Source of the DNA: Chimaeribacter californicus
GTDB lineage: Bacteria > Pseudomonadota > Gammaproteobacteria > Enterobacterales > Enterobacteriaceae
Direction: 5' to 3'
Assembly: GCF_002858675.1 (NCBI RefSeq)
Contig: NZ_PJZF01000003.1
Location: forward strand, 1-64,000
Length of the DNA: 64,000 nt
The notes under the pieces are model-generated. The model was not told the DNA's origin and ran no database searches. It was given only the letters and a program-made list of their open reading frames with translations. The translations under genes and the position numbers were made by a program. How positions within the stretch are numbered: position 1 is the stretch's first letter; the number at the start of each line of letters is the position of its first letter. Positions 7,947-17,806 of this stretch are shown one piece after another.

Positions 7947-9599
7947 TTAACGCATCTGACGGTCGTCAATATATTTGCGTTTATCGGCCGGCGGCGGGAA
8001 ATATTGGTAGAGCCAGGTTTCGCTCAGCGTGGTCTCATGGGAGCGCAGGAACATGCGCATCTCCACCGGGTCGGCTTTGTCGCTGTCCGGGAACCAGTCA
8101 AACAGGATGCGGTAGCCGTTGATCGGATCGACATACAAAATCTCAATATTGTTCACCCGGCCGGACGAGACGTTGATCACCGGCTCGATGCCCTTGTCGG
8201 CGTAGGCTTTCAGCTCACCGTTGACGAAGTCCACCGCGAAGCGGCGCGCCCAGACCGTGGGGTAATTTTCCCCCGGTGCCCACCCTTCCGGGAAGGCACC
8301 CATGCCGCTGCGGGTCGCTTTGATGTTCGCCAGTGGGCTTTTCACCGGTGCCTCAGACGCCCAGTAGAGACGGTAAGCGTAGCTGTGCGACTGACCGGCA
8401 CGCAGCGGCTGCTCCGGCTGCCAGAAGCAGACAATGTTGTCCAGCGTCTCCCCGGTGGTCGGGATCTCCATCAGGTTGATGGCCCCTTTGCCCCACTTGC
8501 CGATCGGCTCGACCCACAGGCTCGGCCGCTTGTTGTACCAGCCGATCACGTCCTGGTAATCATCAAAGTCATGGTTGGTTTGCAGTAACCCGAAGCCCTG
8601 CGGGCTGTCGTCTGCATAGGCGTTGAATTGCAGGCGCTGCGGATTGTTGAGCGGGCGGCAGATCCATTCGCCGTTACCGCGCCACATCGCCAGGCGGTCG
8701 GAGTCATGGATCTGCGGGTGGATGGTGTCACACATCCGGCGCTCGTTGGTGCCGCAGCTGAACATGGTAGTCATCGGCGCGATGCCGAGCTGTTTGATGT
8801 CTTTGCGCGCGTGGAGGTGCTTTTCAATCTCCATCACCACCCGCTCTTTCTCACAACGGATGATAAAGCGGTACGCCCCGGTGGCGCTGGGGCTGTCGAG
8901 CAGCGCATAGACCGTGAAGGTGGTGTCTTCCGGCTTCGGCGTGTCAAACCAGAAGGCGGTGAAGTCCGGGAACTCTTCGGGCTGGTCGGTGAAGGTATCA
9001 ATCGCCAGGCCACGGGCAGAAAGCCCGTACTGGTAGGTGTCATCCACCGCACGGAAATAGCTCGCGCCGAGGAACGAGACCACGTCACGCCGCGTCAGCT
9101 CCGGGGCTTTGTTGACCTTGAACCCGGCAAAGCCGAGGTTGTCCCGCCCTTCCAGCTGTTTGGTGTCAACGCCGGCGTCGTTGTAGTTAAACAGTTCCGG
9201 GCGGAAGTGGATCTCACGCGCCTGCTTTTTGGCGGCATCCACCGAATAGACACGCACCCGGCGTTTAAAGCCCATGCCGACATGGAACAGCTCCACATCC
9301 AGCTGGCGGCCTGCGCCGTTGCCGTTCCACAGTGAGTGGTCGTGGTCATACTGGATTTTGTTGTACGCCTGCGGGGTCAGCCCGGCCAGCGTCGGCGGCA
9401 AGGCAGCCGGTGCGCCGCCGTACGGGGTGGCGGCCAGTTCGCGGGCCATGGTTTGCAGGGTGGAGAAGTCGAACGGGGTAACGTCGCCGTCGGCCACGTC
9501 GGCGGCTGCCGCAGAACGGCTGAATAGTGACGACATCACCGGGGTACCGCAGTAGGCGGCGAACGCCAGTGACGCTTTAAGAAATGCTCTTCTTTCCAT
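7947..9599 (-). CDS. opgD: Glucan biosynthesis protein D (osmoregulated periplasmic glucans)
   Basis: This 550-residue protein matches E. coli OpgD/MdoD (551 residues) throughout, for example [35 protein letters not shown] and [19 protein letters not shown]. It is a periplasmic enzyme that shapes the backbone of osmoregulated periplasmic glucans. The start at 9599 gives [10 protein letters not shown], a twin-arginine signal as in E. coli, so the 27-residue upstream extension of the open frame was dropped. It is a single-gene unit with its own terminator. Confidence 0.95.
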   Translation of the reverse strand: MERRAFLKASLAFAAYCGTPVMSSLFSRSAAAADVADGDVTPFDFSTLQTMARELAATPYGGAPAALPPTLAGLTPQAYNKIQYDHDHSLWNGNGAGRQLDVELFHVGMGFKRRVRVYSVDAAKKQAREIHFRPELFNYNDAGVDTKQLEGRDNLGFAGFKVNKAPELTRRDVVSFLGASYFRAVDDTYQYGLSARGLAIDTFTDQPEEFPDFTAFWFDTPKPEDTTFTVYALLDSPSATGAYRFIIRCEKERVVMEIEKHLHARKDIKQLGIAPMTTMFSCGTNERRMCDTIHPQIHDSDRLAMWRGNGEWICRPLNNPQRLQFNAYADDSPQGFGLLQTNHDFDDYQDVIGWYNKRPSLWVEPIGKWGKGAINLMEIPTTGETLDNIVCFWQPEQPLRAGQSHSYAYRLYWASEAPVKSPLANIKATRSGMGAFPEGWAPGENYPTVWARRFAVDFVNGELKAYADKGIEPVINVSSGRVNNIEILYVDPINGYRILFDWFPDSDKADPVEMRMFLRSHETTLSETWLYQYFPPPADKRKYIDDRQMR

Positions 9600-10146
9600 G
9601 CCTGAGGAAGTTCCTGTGCTGGGCAAAGTGTCAGTCCGGGCGTCCTGGCCGCAACAACGGGGTGCGGCAAAAAGGGCCACGCCGGGGCTCGAAAATTTAC
9701 GACATCAAGGGCGACGAAAAATTCATGGCGTGAATACGGCAATACCCAACAATCACAGCCCGTTACGCCCCGCCTGGGGCAGCGGGAAACGCACGCCACG
9801 CCGCAGTGTATGCGGGCTGCGGGCGCGCCGCAATATGTTGCCGGGCAGTTGCGGAAAAGTTCGGCGCCGGGGGGCGTTTAAGAACTTTCTGTATCCCTCA
9901 CGGCATGGGTGTGGTTGAAAATGCAGCAAATTTTCCCCGCCCCCGCCGCCGGTTATCCCTGTTTCACGCGCTGTTATGCCGCTGCCACACGCGTTACCCC
10001 GCGGCTGCCACGGGCATGCGGTAGCAATAAAAAGTATGTTGTAACTACCTGCAATGATAACGGCCACTGACTTCGCACGCTTACCTTGCCACTGACGGCG
10101 GCAGATGTTTTACAGTAAGGCTTCTTTTCACTGACCGGGAATCACT
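9600..10146. other. Gene-free divergent intergenic region (opgD / flavin reductase)
   Basis: About 550 bp separate the divergent starts. The opgD-proximal part is GC-rich and the part nearest the flavin reductase is mixed. I see open frames only as short unsupported stretches and no clear hairpin terminator or palindromic operator. It presumably holds both promoters. Confidence 0.5.
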
Positions 10147-10728
10147 ATGTCCTTTTTTCAACCCGTACTGCCGGAACACGCCAGCCGCTTGCTGAACCAC
10201 GGCCCGACTATCCTGATCACCAGCCGCAGCCGTGACGGCGGGCAGCGCAACGTGATGACGGCCGCCTGGTCCACGCCGGTGGAATTCACCCCGGCACGCA
10301 TCGCGATTGTGGTGGACAAAAGCACCCTGAGCCGCACGCTGATTGAGGAGAGCGGCGTGTTCGGCATCTGCGTGCCTACCGCCGCATTTATAGACACCGC
10401 CTACGCCGTCGGCAGCGTGTCAGGGCGCGAGGAGGAGAAGTTCTCCCGTTTCCGGATTGCGGCGCAGGCCGGGGCGCAGACCGGCGTGCCGCTGATCGAG
10501 GCCGGCTGTGCGGCCTGGCTGGAGTGCCGCCTGCTGCCAGAAGCCGGGGCGCAGGAGAAGTACGACACCTGTTTTGGCGAAGTGCTGTCAGCCGCCGCGG
10601 ATACGCGGGTTTTCAACAGCGGGCGCTGGCACTTCACCCTGGAAAACCGCGCGCTGCATTCTATCCACCACCTCGGCGGCGGCCAGTTCGTGCTGAGCGG
10701 CGAGGCGGTGCAGGCTAAGCCACTGTAA
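10147..10728 (+). CDS. Flavin reductase-like FMN-binding protein
   Basis: This 193-residue protein has the split-barrel flavin-reductase architecture: an early ILITSRSRDGGQRNVMTAAW segment (FMN-binding strand), the SGVFGICVP motif near residue 77, and a hydrophobic cysteine-containing core. Such proteins reduce FMN with NAD(P)H or hold FMN for a partner oxygenase. The 5' context GGGAATCACT precedes the start. Only 46 bp separate its stop from the CoA-transferase start downstream, so the two may be cotranscribed. Confidence 0.8.
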   Translation: MSFFQPVLPEHASRLLNHGPTILITSRSRDGGQRNVMTAAWSTPVEFTPARIAIVVDKSTLSRTLIEESGVFGICVPTAAFIDTAYAVGSVSGREEEKFSRFRIAAQAGAQTGVPLIEAGCAAWLECRLLPEAGAQEKYDTCFGEVLSAAADTRVFNSGRWHFTLENRALHSIHHLGGGQFVLSGEAVQAKPL

Positions 10729-10774
10729 TCCGGCAGGGTGTATATACTTGAAGAAACCTTTTCCGGAGAACGCT

Positions 10775-12163
10775 ATGCCTGAGAATCTGACGTCCACCTT
10801 GCTGGAGACACTGTGGCACCAACTCGCCCCGCAGGGGGCGGCTGCCCCGGTCCATTTCACCGGCGAGGGGCGCTACCCGTCGCTGTTTCCGGTGAGTGAA
10901 CTGGCGCAGGCGGCGTTTGGCGTGATGGGCCGGGCGCTGTCGGCGCTGCTGGCGGAACGCCACGGCACGCCGGCCCCGGTACACATTGACCGGCGGCTCG
11001 CCTCGCTCTGGTTCGGCACCACGCTGCTGCCGCACGGCTGGGCGCTGCCCGCCGCCTGGGACGCACTGGCCGGTGACTACCCCACCGCAGACGGCTGGAT
11101 CCGGCTGCATACCAACGCCCCGCACCATCGCCGGGTGGTGGAGGCGCTGCTGGGCGCGGCGGCAGACCGTGCGGCGCTGGCCCCCCGGGTGGCCGCCTGC
11201 CGCAAGGCGGAACTGGAAGCGGAGATTGTCGCGGCCGGGGGCTGTGCCGCCCAGATGATGACGGAGGCTGAGTGGCAACAACACCCGCAGGGGCAGGCGG
11301 TGGCGCAAAGCCCGCTTTTTTTGTGGCAGCCGCAGGCGGCGGAGGCCGCCCGGCCGCACTGGTCACTGCCGCGTGCGCGGCCGCTGAAGGGCATCCGGGT
11401 ACTGGATTTGACGCGCATCATCGCCGGGCCGGCCGCCACGCGTGTGCTGGCCGGGTTGGGCGCGGAGGTGCTGCGCATCGATCCGCCCGGCTGGGAGGAG
11501 CCGTCCATGGAGCCGGAGGTGACCGCCGGGAAACGCTGTGCACGCCTCGACCTGCATAACCCGCAGGATCGCACCACCTTTGAGCAGTTGCTGGCCGGGG
11601 CGGATGTGCTGGTGCATGGCTACCGCGCCGGGGCACTGGAGAAGCTGGGCTATGGCGAGACACAGCGGCAGGCGCTCAGCCCGGGGCTGGTGGATGTCTG
11701 CCTGAATGCTTACGGCTGGCACGGCCCGTGGCGCGAACGGCGCGGCTTTGACAGCCTGGTGCAGATGAGTTGCGGCATTGCCGCCAGCGGTATGGAGAGC
11801 CTGCAGGCACCTGCCCCACGGCCGCTGCCGGTGCAGGCGCTCGACCACGCCACCGGCTGCCTGATGGCGGCGGCGGTGCTGCATGGGCTGGCAGAAAGGC
11901 TGCGGCACGGGCGCGGGTGCAGTGTGCGGCTGTCGCTGGCGCGAACGGCACAAGAGTTGGCCGCCCACCGCTACCCGGCCTTTTTAGCCGGCGAAACCCT
12001 GCCGCCCGCCACGCGCCACGATTGCCGCGACACGCTGGAGCTGACGGCCTGGGGCGGGGCCTTCCGGCTGCGTGCGCCGCTCACCCTCGACGGCACCGCG
12101 ATGCTCTGGCACTCGCCCGCCGGGCCGCTCGGCCATGGCCTGCCGGCGTGGTCTGCGCGCTGA
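10775..12163 (+). CDS. Family III CoA-transferase (CaiB/BaiF type)
   Basis: This 462-residue protein contains the hallmark block GIRVLDLTRIIAGPAATRVL near residue 205, followed by LGAEVLRIDPPGW, DVLVHGYRAGALEKLG and NAYGWHGPW, all typical of formyl-CoA/carnitine CoA-transferases. These move CoA between carboxylic acids. It carries an extra N-terminal region of about 190 residues related to the family fold, making it longer than the usual 400-residue members. The ATG at 10775 has CCGGAG six bases upstream; a TTG 27 bp earlier would overlap that site. Substrate unknown. Confidence 0.85.
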   Translation: MPENLTSTLLETLWHQLAPQGAAAPVHFTGEGRYPSLFPVSELAQAAFGVMGRALSALLAERHGTPAPVHIDRRLASLWFGTTLLPHGWALPAAWDALAGDYPTADGWIRLHTNAPHHRRVVEALLGAAADRAALAPRVAACRKAELEAEIVAAGGCAAQMMTEAEWQQHPQGQAVAQSPLFLWQPQAAEAARPHWSLPRARPLKGIRVLDLTRIIAGPAATRVLAGLGAEVLRIDPPGWEEPSMEPEVTAGKRCARLDLHNPQDRTTFEQLLAGADVLVHGYRAGALEKLGYGETQRQALSPGLVDVCLNAYGWHGPWRERRGFDSLVQMSCGIAASGMESLQAPAPRPLPVQALDHATGCLMAAAVLHGLAERLRHGRGCSVRLSLARTAQELAAHRYPAFLAGETLPPATRHDCRDTLELTAWGGAFRLRAPLTLDGTAMLWHSPAGPLGHGLPAWSAR

Positions 12164-12181
12164 CAGGGCCTGTATGCTGCA

Positions 12182-13036
12182 TCAGCCCGGGTCAGGGTGG
12201 CAGCTGGTTTTGCGGTATTGCAGCGGCGTCTGGCCGATCAGTTTTTTGAAGCTGGTAATAAAGTAAGGCGTATCGGCAAAGCCGCTTTTCTGCCCAATCT
12301 GCTCAATGGTGAGATCGGTGCCGCGCAGCAGTTCACAGGCGCACTTGACGCGCCGGGTCACCAGGTATTCCTGGATCGAGCCGCCGGTCTCCTGGCTGAA
12401 CACCCGCGAGGTGTAGCTGCGTGACAGCCCCACCGCCTGCGCCAGCCGCTCCAGCGAGAATTTGCAGTCGTAGTTCTCTTCGATCCAGTTCATGACTTTG
12501 GTGGCAGTGGTGTGCGGGAAGTTATGGTGGTGCACCCCCTGCTCCGGCATAAAGGCCATCAGTTGCAGCACCAGCACCGTGATGTCTTCCAGCTGGTGCG
12601 TGCCGTGGCGGCAGAGGGTGTTGAAATTCTCCAGCAGGAAATCCAGGTGATCGCTGTGTTCGCTCAGGTCGTAGATGCGCGCCAGGCTTTGGGTGTCGCA
12701 GAGCTGGCGGAAAATCGCCCGGCGTTTCGGGAAGGGTTGCAGGGCGGTGTCCAGCACCACGTTTTCAATATGGAGCGTGGTGCGCTCATAGGGGTTTGAC
12801 GGCCCCTGCTCCACATAAACCTTATGTAATTTGAACGGCGGGAAAATGAACATCCGGCCGGGGCGCAGGGTGTATTGCTGGTTATCGACAATCACGATGC
12901 CGTACCCGCGCATCACAAACAGGATTTCAAGGCACTGGTGCCAGTGGTAATAATTGGCGCTGGTGGTGCTCATCCGGTTAAAGGAGATAAATCGCTCATT
13001 CAGTGCAATACGTTCCAGAAAATCGTTATCCGCCAT
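12182..13036 (-). CDS. AraC-family transcriptional regulator of the adjacent oligosaccharide operon
   Basis: This 284-residue regulator has an N-terminal cupin-like sensor (YHWHQCLEILFVMRGYGIVI near residue 30, then RPGRMFIFPPFKLHKV) and a C-terminal double helix-turn-helix (FSLERLAQAVGLSRSYTSRVF and EQIGQKSGFADTPYFITSFKK). The start at 13036 follows CAGGAG. It is divergent from the DUF2264/transporter/GH88 operon across a 319-bp gap, so it is the likely activator of that operon, responding to a sugar product. Its 3' end converges on the CoA-transferase gene. Confidence 0.9.
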   Translation of the reverse strand: MADNDFLERIALNERFISFNRMSTTSANYYHWHQCLEILFVMRGYGIVIVDNQQYTLRPGRMFIFPPFKLHKVYVEQGPSNPYERTTLHIENVVLDTALQPFPKRRAIFRQLCDTQSLARIYDLSEHSDHLDFLLENFNTLCRHGTHQLEDITVLVLQLMAFMPEQGVHHHNFPHTTATKVMNWIEENYDCKFSLERLAQAVGLSRSYTSRVFSQETGGSIQEYLVTRRVKCACELLRGTDLTIEQIGQKSGFADTPYFITSFKKLIGQTPLQYRKTSCHPDPG

Positions 13037-13188
13037 AAACAGGCTCCTGACTCGGGTTTTATTATTGTTGAGGACATTTTTTTCCCTGTATGGCGAAGAC
13101 AACAAAATTAAATTTTTTAGCATTTTTTTATAATTTAAGCCGGGTTACGGCCAGATAATCAACTGACATTTAAAATACGCGCGCATTT

Positions 13189-13204
13189 TGTGAGCTGCCT
13201 AACA
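13189..13204. promoter_or_regulatory. Candidate CRP site in the divergent regulatory gap
   Basis: TGTGAGCTGCCTAACA fits TGTGA-N6-TCACA with one mismatch in the second half-site. It sits in the 319-bp gap (13037-13355) between the araC-type gene and the sugar operon, where catabolite control would be expected. The gap also contains a poly-A tract near 13253 but no other recognisable signal. Confidence 0.45.
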
Positions 13205-13355
13205 ATTGGCGGCTTTTCCCTGCCTGTATTATCCGCCCAGCCGTTCAGCCGTAAAAAAAATAAAGTGCTTACAAGGTTAGCCTATTTTCTGACCTTTTAT
13301 TCCCGACTATTCCGATTATTCCCGTTAACCCGATCCGCCGGATCAGGAGGCCCCG

Positions 13356-15206
13356 ATGCACCCTGAATATACCCCTTCCCCTGTTTCGCCCGCTGTTGGC
13401 GATCTCACTACCCGGCCACAGATGCAGGCGGCGCTGAATAGCTTGCTCGGGGCAGTCGCGCCCTATTGCCGAGCCGGGGAGAGCGGCATTCCGCTCGGCC
13501 ATTTCACCGCCCATTACGGCCCCAAAATAGCGGAAATGGAGGCGCTGGCGCGGATGCTGTGGGGGCTGTTCCCGCTGCTGGCAGGCGACGGGCACAGTGA
13601 CCCGTTGCCCTTTTTTATTGAGGCGATCGCCCACGGCACCGATCCCTCACACCCCCACTACTGGGGAGACGTGCAGGCGTATGACCAGCGCTGCGTGGAG
13701 ATGGCGGTGTTCGGCATCGGGCTGGCGCTGCTGCCGCAGCGCTGGCGGCAATGGTTCAGTGAGGCGCAGCAGCAGGCGATGTTTACCTGGCTGAACCAGA
13801 GCGCGGCGGCGGAAATCCCGGATAACAACTGGCACTATTTCCCGATTCTGGTGCAGGTGGGGTTCCACCGCGCCGGGCTGCCGTTCGACCGCGCGGCGGT
13901 TGAGCGCCATTTCGCCTGCATGGAGCACTACTACCTCGGCGACGGCTGGTATTCCGACGGGCCGGGCCGCCCGCGCGATTACTACATCTCGATGGGGTTC
14001 CACTTTTATGGCCTGCTCTACGCCACCCTGATGGCGGAGGAAGACCCGGCGCGCGCCCGCTGTTTGCGTGAGCGTGCCATGGCGTTTGGGCAGGATTTCA
14101 TCTACCAGTTTGCCGCCGACGGTTCCGCCATTCCGTTTGGCCGCAGCCTGACCTACCGCTTTGCCGAGGCGGCTTTCTGGAGCGCGGTGGCCTTCTCCGG
14201 CCTGCCGCTGTTTTCGCCCGGCGTGGTGAAGGGGCTGGTGCTGCGCCACCTGCGCCACTGGCTGCAACAGCCGATTTTCGATCGCGACGGCGTGCTGAGC
14301 GTGGGCTACCACTACCCGAACCTGATCATGGCCGAGGATTACAACGCGCCCGGCTCCCCCTACTGGGCGCTGAAGCTCTTTCTGGTGCTGGCGCTGCCGG
14401 AAGAAGGCGACTTCTGGCAGGCAGAGGCATTGCCGCTGCCGCGCCTCGACCGGCAACGCGCCCTGCCGCACGCCGGGCAACTGATTGTGCGGGATGCGCA
14501 GGATGACCACCTGTTCCTGCTGACCGCCGGGCAACTGGAGCTGAATAACTTCGTCAACAGCGGCCCGAAATACACCAAGTTTGCTTACTCCAACCGTTTT
14601 GGCTTCTGCGTGGAGCGCGGCCGCTACGGGCTGCCGCACGCCGCCGGGGATTCGATGCTGCTGCTGGCGGAACAGGATGAGTACTGGCGCGGGCGGCGCG
14701 ACTGCCGGGAGGTGGAAACGCGCGACGACCTGATTTTCAGCCGCTGGCTGCCGTGGCACGACGTGGAGGTGGCGACCTGGCTGATCCCGGCCGGCGAAGG
14801 CCATGTGCGGCTGCACCGGATCGCCACCGCGCGCACGCTGACCAGCGCCGAGGGCGGCTTCGCGGTGGTGTCTGACGCGCAGACCGCGATCCGCACCGGC
14901 GCACAGGGCCGCCGCTGTGACGCCATCGCGCGCAACGGCACCAGCGTGATCCAGTGCCTGTACGCCACCGTACCCCGGCAGGCGGACTGGGTGCGCACGC
15001 CGCCCAACAGCAACCTGATGTTTGCCGATACGGCGGCAATCCCGGTGCTGAAGGCCCTGTTGCCGCCCGGTGAACACTGGCTGGGCTGTTGGGTAGCCGC
15101 CTCGCCGCAGGCCGCCATCGCGGACGCCGAAGTGCCGCAATGGACGCTCGCAGAGGGCACGCTGACGCTGCTGTTTGACGGCCACACGCAGCGGATCCGC
15201 CTCTGA
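13356..15206 (+). CDS. DUF2264 family protein (oligosaccharide utilisation)
   Basis: This 616-residue protein matches the DUF2264 family: an N-terminal alpha-toroid-like region with HYFPILVQVGFHRAG and GWYSDGPGRPRDYYISMGFHF (residues about 155-230) and a beta-rich C-terminal half. The family is common in gene clusters for plant and bacterial polysaccharide breakdown and resembles polysaccharide lyases or hydrolases in fold, though activity is unproven for most members. No signal peptide is visible, so it is probably cytoplasmic. CAGGAGG lies five bases before the start. It heads a three-gene operon with a transporter and a GH88 hydrolase. Confidence 0.8.
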   Translation: MHPEYTPSPVSPAVGDLTTRPQMQAALNSLLGAVAPYCRAGESGIPLGHFTAHYGPKIAEMEALARMLWGLFPLLAGDGHSDPLPFFIEAIAHGTDPSHPHYWGDVQAYDQRCVEMAVFGIGLALLPQRWRQWFSEAQQQAMFTWLNQSAAAEIPDNNWHYFPILVQVGFHRAGLPFDRAAVERHFACMEHYYLGDGWYSDGPGRPRDYYISMGFHFYGLLYATLMAEEDPARARCLRERAMAFGQDFIYQFAADGSAIPFGRSLTYRFAEAAFWSAVAFSGLPLFSPGVVKGLVLRHLRHWLQQPIFDRDGVLSVGYHYPNLIMAEDYNAPGSPYWALKLFLVLALPEEGDFWQAEALPLPRLDRQRALPHAGQLIVRDAQDDHLFLLTAGQLELNNFVNSGPKYTKFAYSNRFGFCVERGRYGLPHAAGDSMLLLAEQDEYWRGRRDCREVETRDDLIFSRWLPWHDVEVATWLIPAGEGHVRLHRIATARTLTSAEGGFAVVSDAQTAIRTGAQGRRCDAIARNGTSVIQCLYATVPRQADWVRTPPNSNLMFADTAAIPVLKALLPPGEHWLGCWVAASPQAAIADAEVPQWTLAEGTLTLLFDGHTQRIRL

Positions 15207-15279
15207 TCGCGTTCGCTGTTTTCGCCTGACGGCGGCCTGTCGCCGCCAGGCCCCCCTGACCCTACGCAGGAGAACCACC

Positions 15280-16566
15280 ATGGAAACACCGTTAACCGGC
15301 TCCGTCCCGGCCGCGGCAAAAACGGCTTACTACAAGATGAGCAGTTTCATTTTCCTCTACTTCTTTACCTGGTCCGCCAGCTTTGGCCTCTATGCGCTGT
15401 GGCTCAGCCAGAAAGTGGGGCTGGACAGCGTCACCATCGGCACGGTGTTCGCCGTGAACGGGGTGTTCGCCGTGGTGATGAAGCCGGTCTACGGCTACAT
15501 CATGGACAAGATCGGCATGAGCAAACGCCTGCTGTATGTGGTGATCCTGATCTCCGCGCTGATGGCGCCGTTCTTCGCCGGGGTTTACCAGCCGCTGCTG
15601 CTGTCGCACCCGATGGCGGGCATCATGCTGGGGGCGCTCTACCTCAGCCTTGGCTGGTACGCCGGGGTCGCCGCCTCTGAATCCTACGCTGACCGCTTCA
15701 GCCGCCTCTATGGGCTGGAGTTCGGCCAGATCCGCATGTGGGGGTCACTCGGCTGGGCCATGGCCGCCGCGCTCTCCGGCGTGCTGTTCAATATCTCCCC
15801 GCTGCTGAATTTCTGCCTGAGCAGCGCCACCTCGCTCATCATGCTGGCGGTGCTGCTCAGCCTGAAGATCGGCGAGCAGGAGCTGAAGAACAATTCGGTG
15901 ATCTCCGACGAGAAGATCGTGTTTGCGGATGTGGTTCTGCTGCTGAAAAACCGCAAATTCTGGATGTTCAGCCTCTACGTAGCGGGCGTGGCCTGGATGA
16001 TGTTTATCGCGGAACAGCAATTCCCGCGCTATTTCGTCTCTTTCTTTGAGACGCAGCAGCAAGGAAACGCGATGTACGGCTACCTGAGCACCGCCCAGTC
16101 GGGGCTGGAGTTCCTGATGATGATGGCGCTGCCGTGGCTGGTGAACCACTTTGGGGCCAAGAAAGGGATGCTGCTCACCGGCGTGGTGGTGGGGCTGCGG
16201 CTGATCGCCTCTGGGCTGGTGCACGACCCGCTGATGATTTCACTCATCAAGCCGTTTTACGGGCTGGAGATTTCACTGCTGCTGATCTCGGTGTTCAAGT
16301 ACATCGCGGAGCACTTCCCGAAACGGGTCAACGCCACCATGTACCTGCTCGGCTACCAGGCGATGATTTATGTCGGGTCGGTGGTGGTCGCGCCCCCGGC
16401 CGGTTACCTCTATGACCGTATCGGCTTTGACCGCACCTACCTGCTGATGGGATCGGTGGCGCTGCTGTTTACCCTGATCTCCGCCTTTACGCTCTCCGCC
16501 TGCCGCGCTGCCCGCACCGCGACGCCGCCCGTGCCGGCGGTGGATCTCACTCGCCTGAAACCCTGA
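15280..16566 (+). CDS. MFS oligosaccharide:proton symporter (LacY/RhiT-like)
   Basis: This 428-residue, twelve-helix permease resembles the oligosaccharide:H+ symporter branch of the major facilitator superfamily. The first helix is FIFLYFFTWSASFGLYALWL, and the loop after helix two reads KPVYGYIMDKIGMSKRLLY, as in LacY-type carriers. It presumably imports the unsaturated uronyl oligosaccharide cleaved by the GH88 enzyme next door. The ATG at 15280 has GCAGGAG seven bases upstream. Spacing to neighbours is 73 and 28 bp, consistent with one transcript. Confidence 0.85.
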   Translation: METPLTGSVPAAAKTAYYKMSSFIFLYFFTWSASFGLYALWLSQKVGLDSVTIGTVFAVNGVFAVVMKPVYGYIMDKIGMSKRLLYVVILISALMAPFFAGVYQPLLLSHPMAGIMLGALYLSLGWYAGVAASESYADRFSRLYGLEFGQIRMWGSLGWAMAAALSGVLFNISPLLNFCLSSATSLIMLAVLLSLKIGEQELKNNSVISDEKIVFADVVLLLKNRKFWMFSLYVAGVAWMMFIAEQQFPRYFVSFFETQQQGNAMYGYLSTAQSGLEFLMMMALPWLVNHFGAKKGMLLTGVVVGLRLIASGLVHDPLMISLIKPFYGLEISLLLISVFKYIAEHFPKRVNATMYLLGYQAMIYVGSVVVAPPAGYLYDRIGFDRTYLLMGSVALLFTLISAFTLSACRAARTATPPVPAVDLTRLKP

Positions 16567-16594
16567 CTGATTCTTCACTGACAAGGAGTACGCC

Positions 16595-17767
16595 ATGAGC
16601 CACCCCCCTTTTGTTGCCCGTCCCCAGCCGGACCGCGCCGCGCTGGCTGCCCGGCTGGAGCAGGCCTGGGCCACGGTGCTGACCCGCATTGATGCCGGGA
16701 TGGCCGCCTTCGGCGACCGTTTTCCGTCGGAGACCTGCACCGACGGCCATTATCAGCCGCGTGACAACGTGGAATGGACACCCGCCTTCTGGAGCGGGCA
16801 GCTCTGGCTCGCCTGGCAGCACAGCGGCAATGCCGCTTACCGCGCGCTGGCTGAGCGGCATGTGGTCAGTTTTGGCCGGCGGATCGCGCAGCGGATCGAC
16901 ACTGCGACCCACGATCTCGGCTTCCTTTATACCCTCTCCTGCGTCTCTGCCTGGCAGCTGACCGGCGACCGTGCCGCACGCGGCATCGCCCTGCTGGCCG
17001 CCGAGGCGCTGCTGGAACGGTTTAACCCGCAGGCCGGGATCATTCAGGCGTGGGGGGATCTCAACGATCCGGCACAGCGCGGGCGGATGATCATCGACTG
17101 TAACCTGAACCTGCCGCTGCTCTACTGGGCGAGCGCGCAGACCGGCGATGCCCGCTTCGCCGACGCCGCCCGCACCCATGTAAACCAGGCGGCGCGCTAT
17201 CTGGTGCGGCCGGACAGCTCGACCTACCATACCTTTTATATGGACACGGTGACCGGCGAGCCGCGTTTCGGCAATACCCACCAGGGTTACGCCGATGATT
17301 CCTGCTGGGCGCGCGGGCAGGCGTGGGGCATCCTCGGTTTTATGCTGAGCTGGCGCTATACCGGTGACGCAGACATGGTGCGGCTGGCGCAGCGGCTGGC
17401 GGACTACTTCCTGCTGCGCCTGCCGAAGGATGGCGTCTGCCATTGGGACCTGGCGCTGCTCGGCACCGGTGCCCTGCGGGACAGCTCCGCCGCGGCGATT
17501 GCGGTATGCGGGCTGCTGGAACTCTCCGCCGCCCTGCCCGCCGCCGGCCTTGATCGCGGGCGTTATGAAGCCGCCGCGCTGCATATTATGGAGTCCCTGA
17601 CGCGGGATTACCTGGCCGCGCCGCACGAGGCGGGCACCGGGCTGCTGAAGCATTCGGTCTACCATCTGGCGGATAATAAAGGGGTGGATGAGTGTTGCAG
17701 CTGGGGGGACTACTTCTATATAGAGGCGCTGACCCGGCTGACCGGCATCTGGCAGCCTTACTGGTAA
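16595..17767 (+). CDS. GH88 unsaturated glucuronyl hydrolase
   Basis: This 390-residue alpha/alpha-barrel enzyme carries both catalytic-type aspartate motifs of glycoside hydrolase family 88: HDLGFLYTLS near residue 105 and RMIIDCNLNLPLLYW near residue 165, which correspond to the two essential aspartates of Bacillus unsaturated glucuronyl hydrolase. WTPAFWSGQLWLAW near residue 60 is also typical. It hydrates the 4,5-unsaturated uronic acid left by polysaccharide lyases and so releases it from an oligosaccharide. No signal peptide is seen; it acts in the cytoplasm after uptake. Which polysaccharide is involved cannot be told. Confidence 0.88.
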   Translation: MSHPPFVARPQPDRAALAARLEQAWATVLTRIDAGMAAFGDRFPSETCTDGHYQPRDNVEWTPAFWSGQLWLAWQHSGNAAYRALAERHVVSFGRRIAQRIDTATHDLGFLYTLSCVSAWQLTGDRAARGIALLAAEALLERFNPQAGIIQAWGDLNDPAQRGRMIIDCNLNLPLLYWASAQTGDARFADAARTHVNQAARYLVRPDSSTYHTFYMDTVTGEPRFGNTHQGYADDSCWARGQAWGILGFMLSWRYTGDADMVRLAQRLADYFLLRLPKDGVCHWDLALLGTGALRDSSAAAIAVCGLLELSAALPAAGLDRGRYEAAALHIMESLTRDYLAAPHEAGTGLLKHSVYHLADNKGVDECCSWGDYFYIEALTRLTGIWQPYW

Positions 17768-17774
17768 GGGTAAA

Positions 17775-17800
17775 GCCGGGGCGCGGCAGTGCGCCCCGGC
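17775..17800. terminator. Hairpin between convergent genes
   Basis: A perfect 10-bp stem, GCCGGGGCGC with GCGCCCCGGC, lies between the convergent GH88 and acetyltransferase genes. T-runs are weak on both sides. Confidence 0.6.
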
Positions 17801-17806
17801 CTCCCC

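Noticed and set aside
13647-15281. 544-codon frame opposite the DUF2264 gene
   Set aside because: Same reason: the plus-strand protein has family motifs, an operon context and a ribosome site; this one has none.
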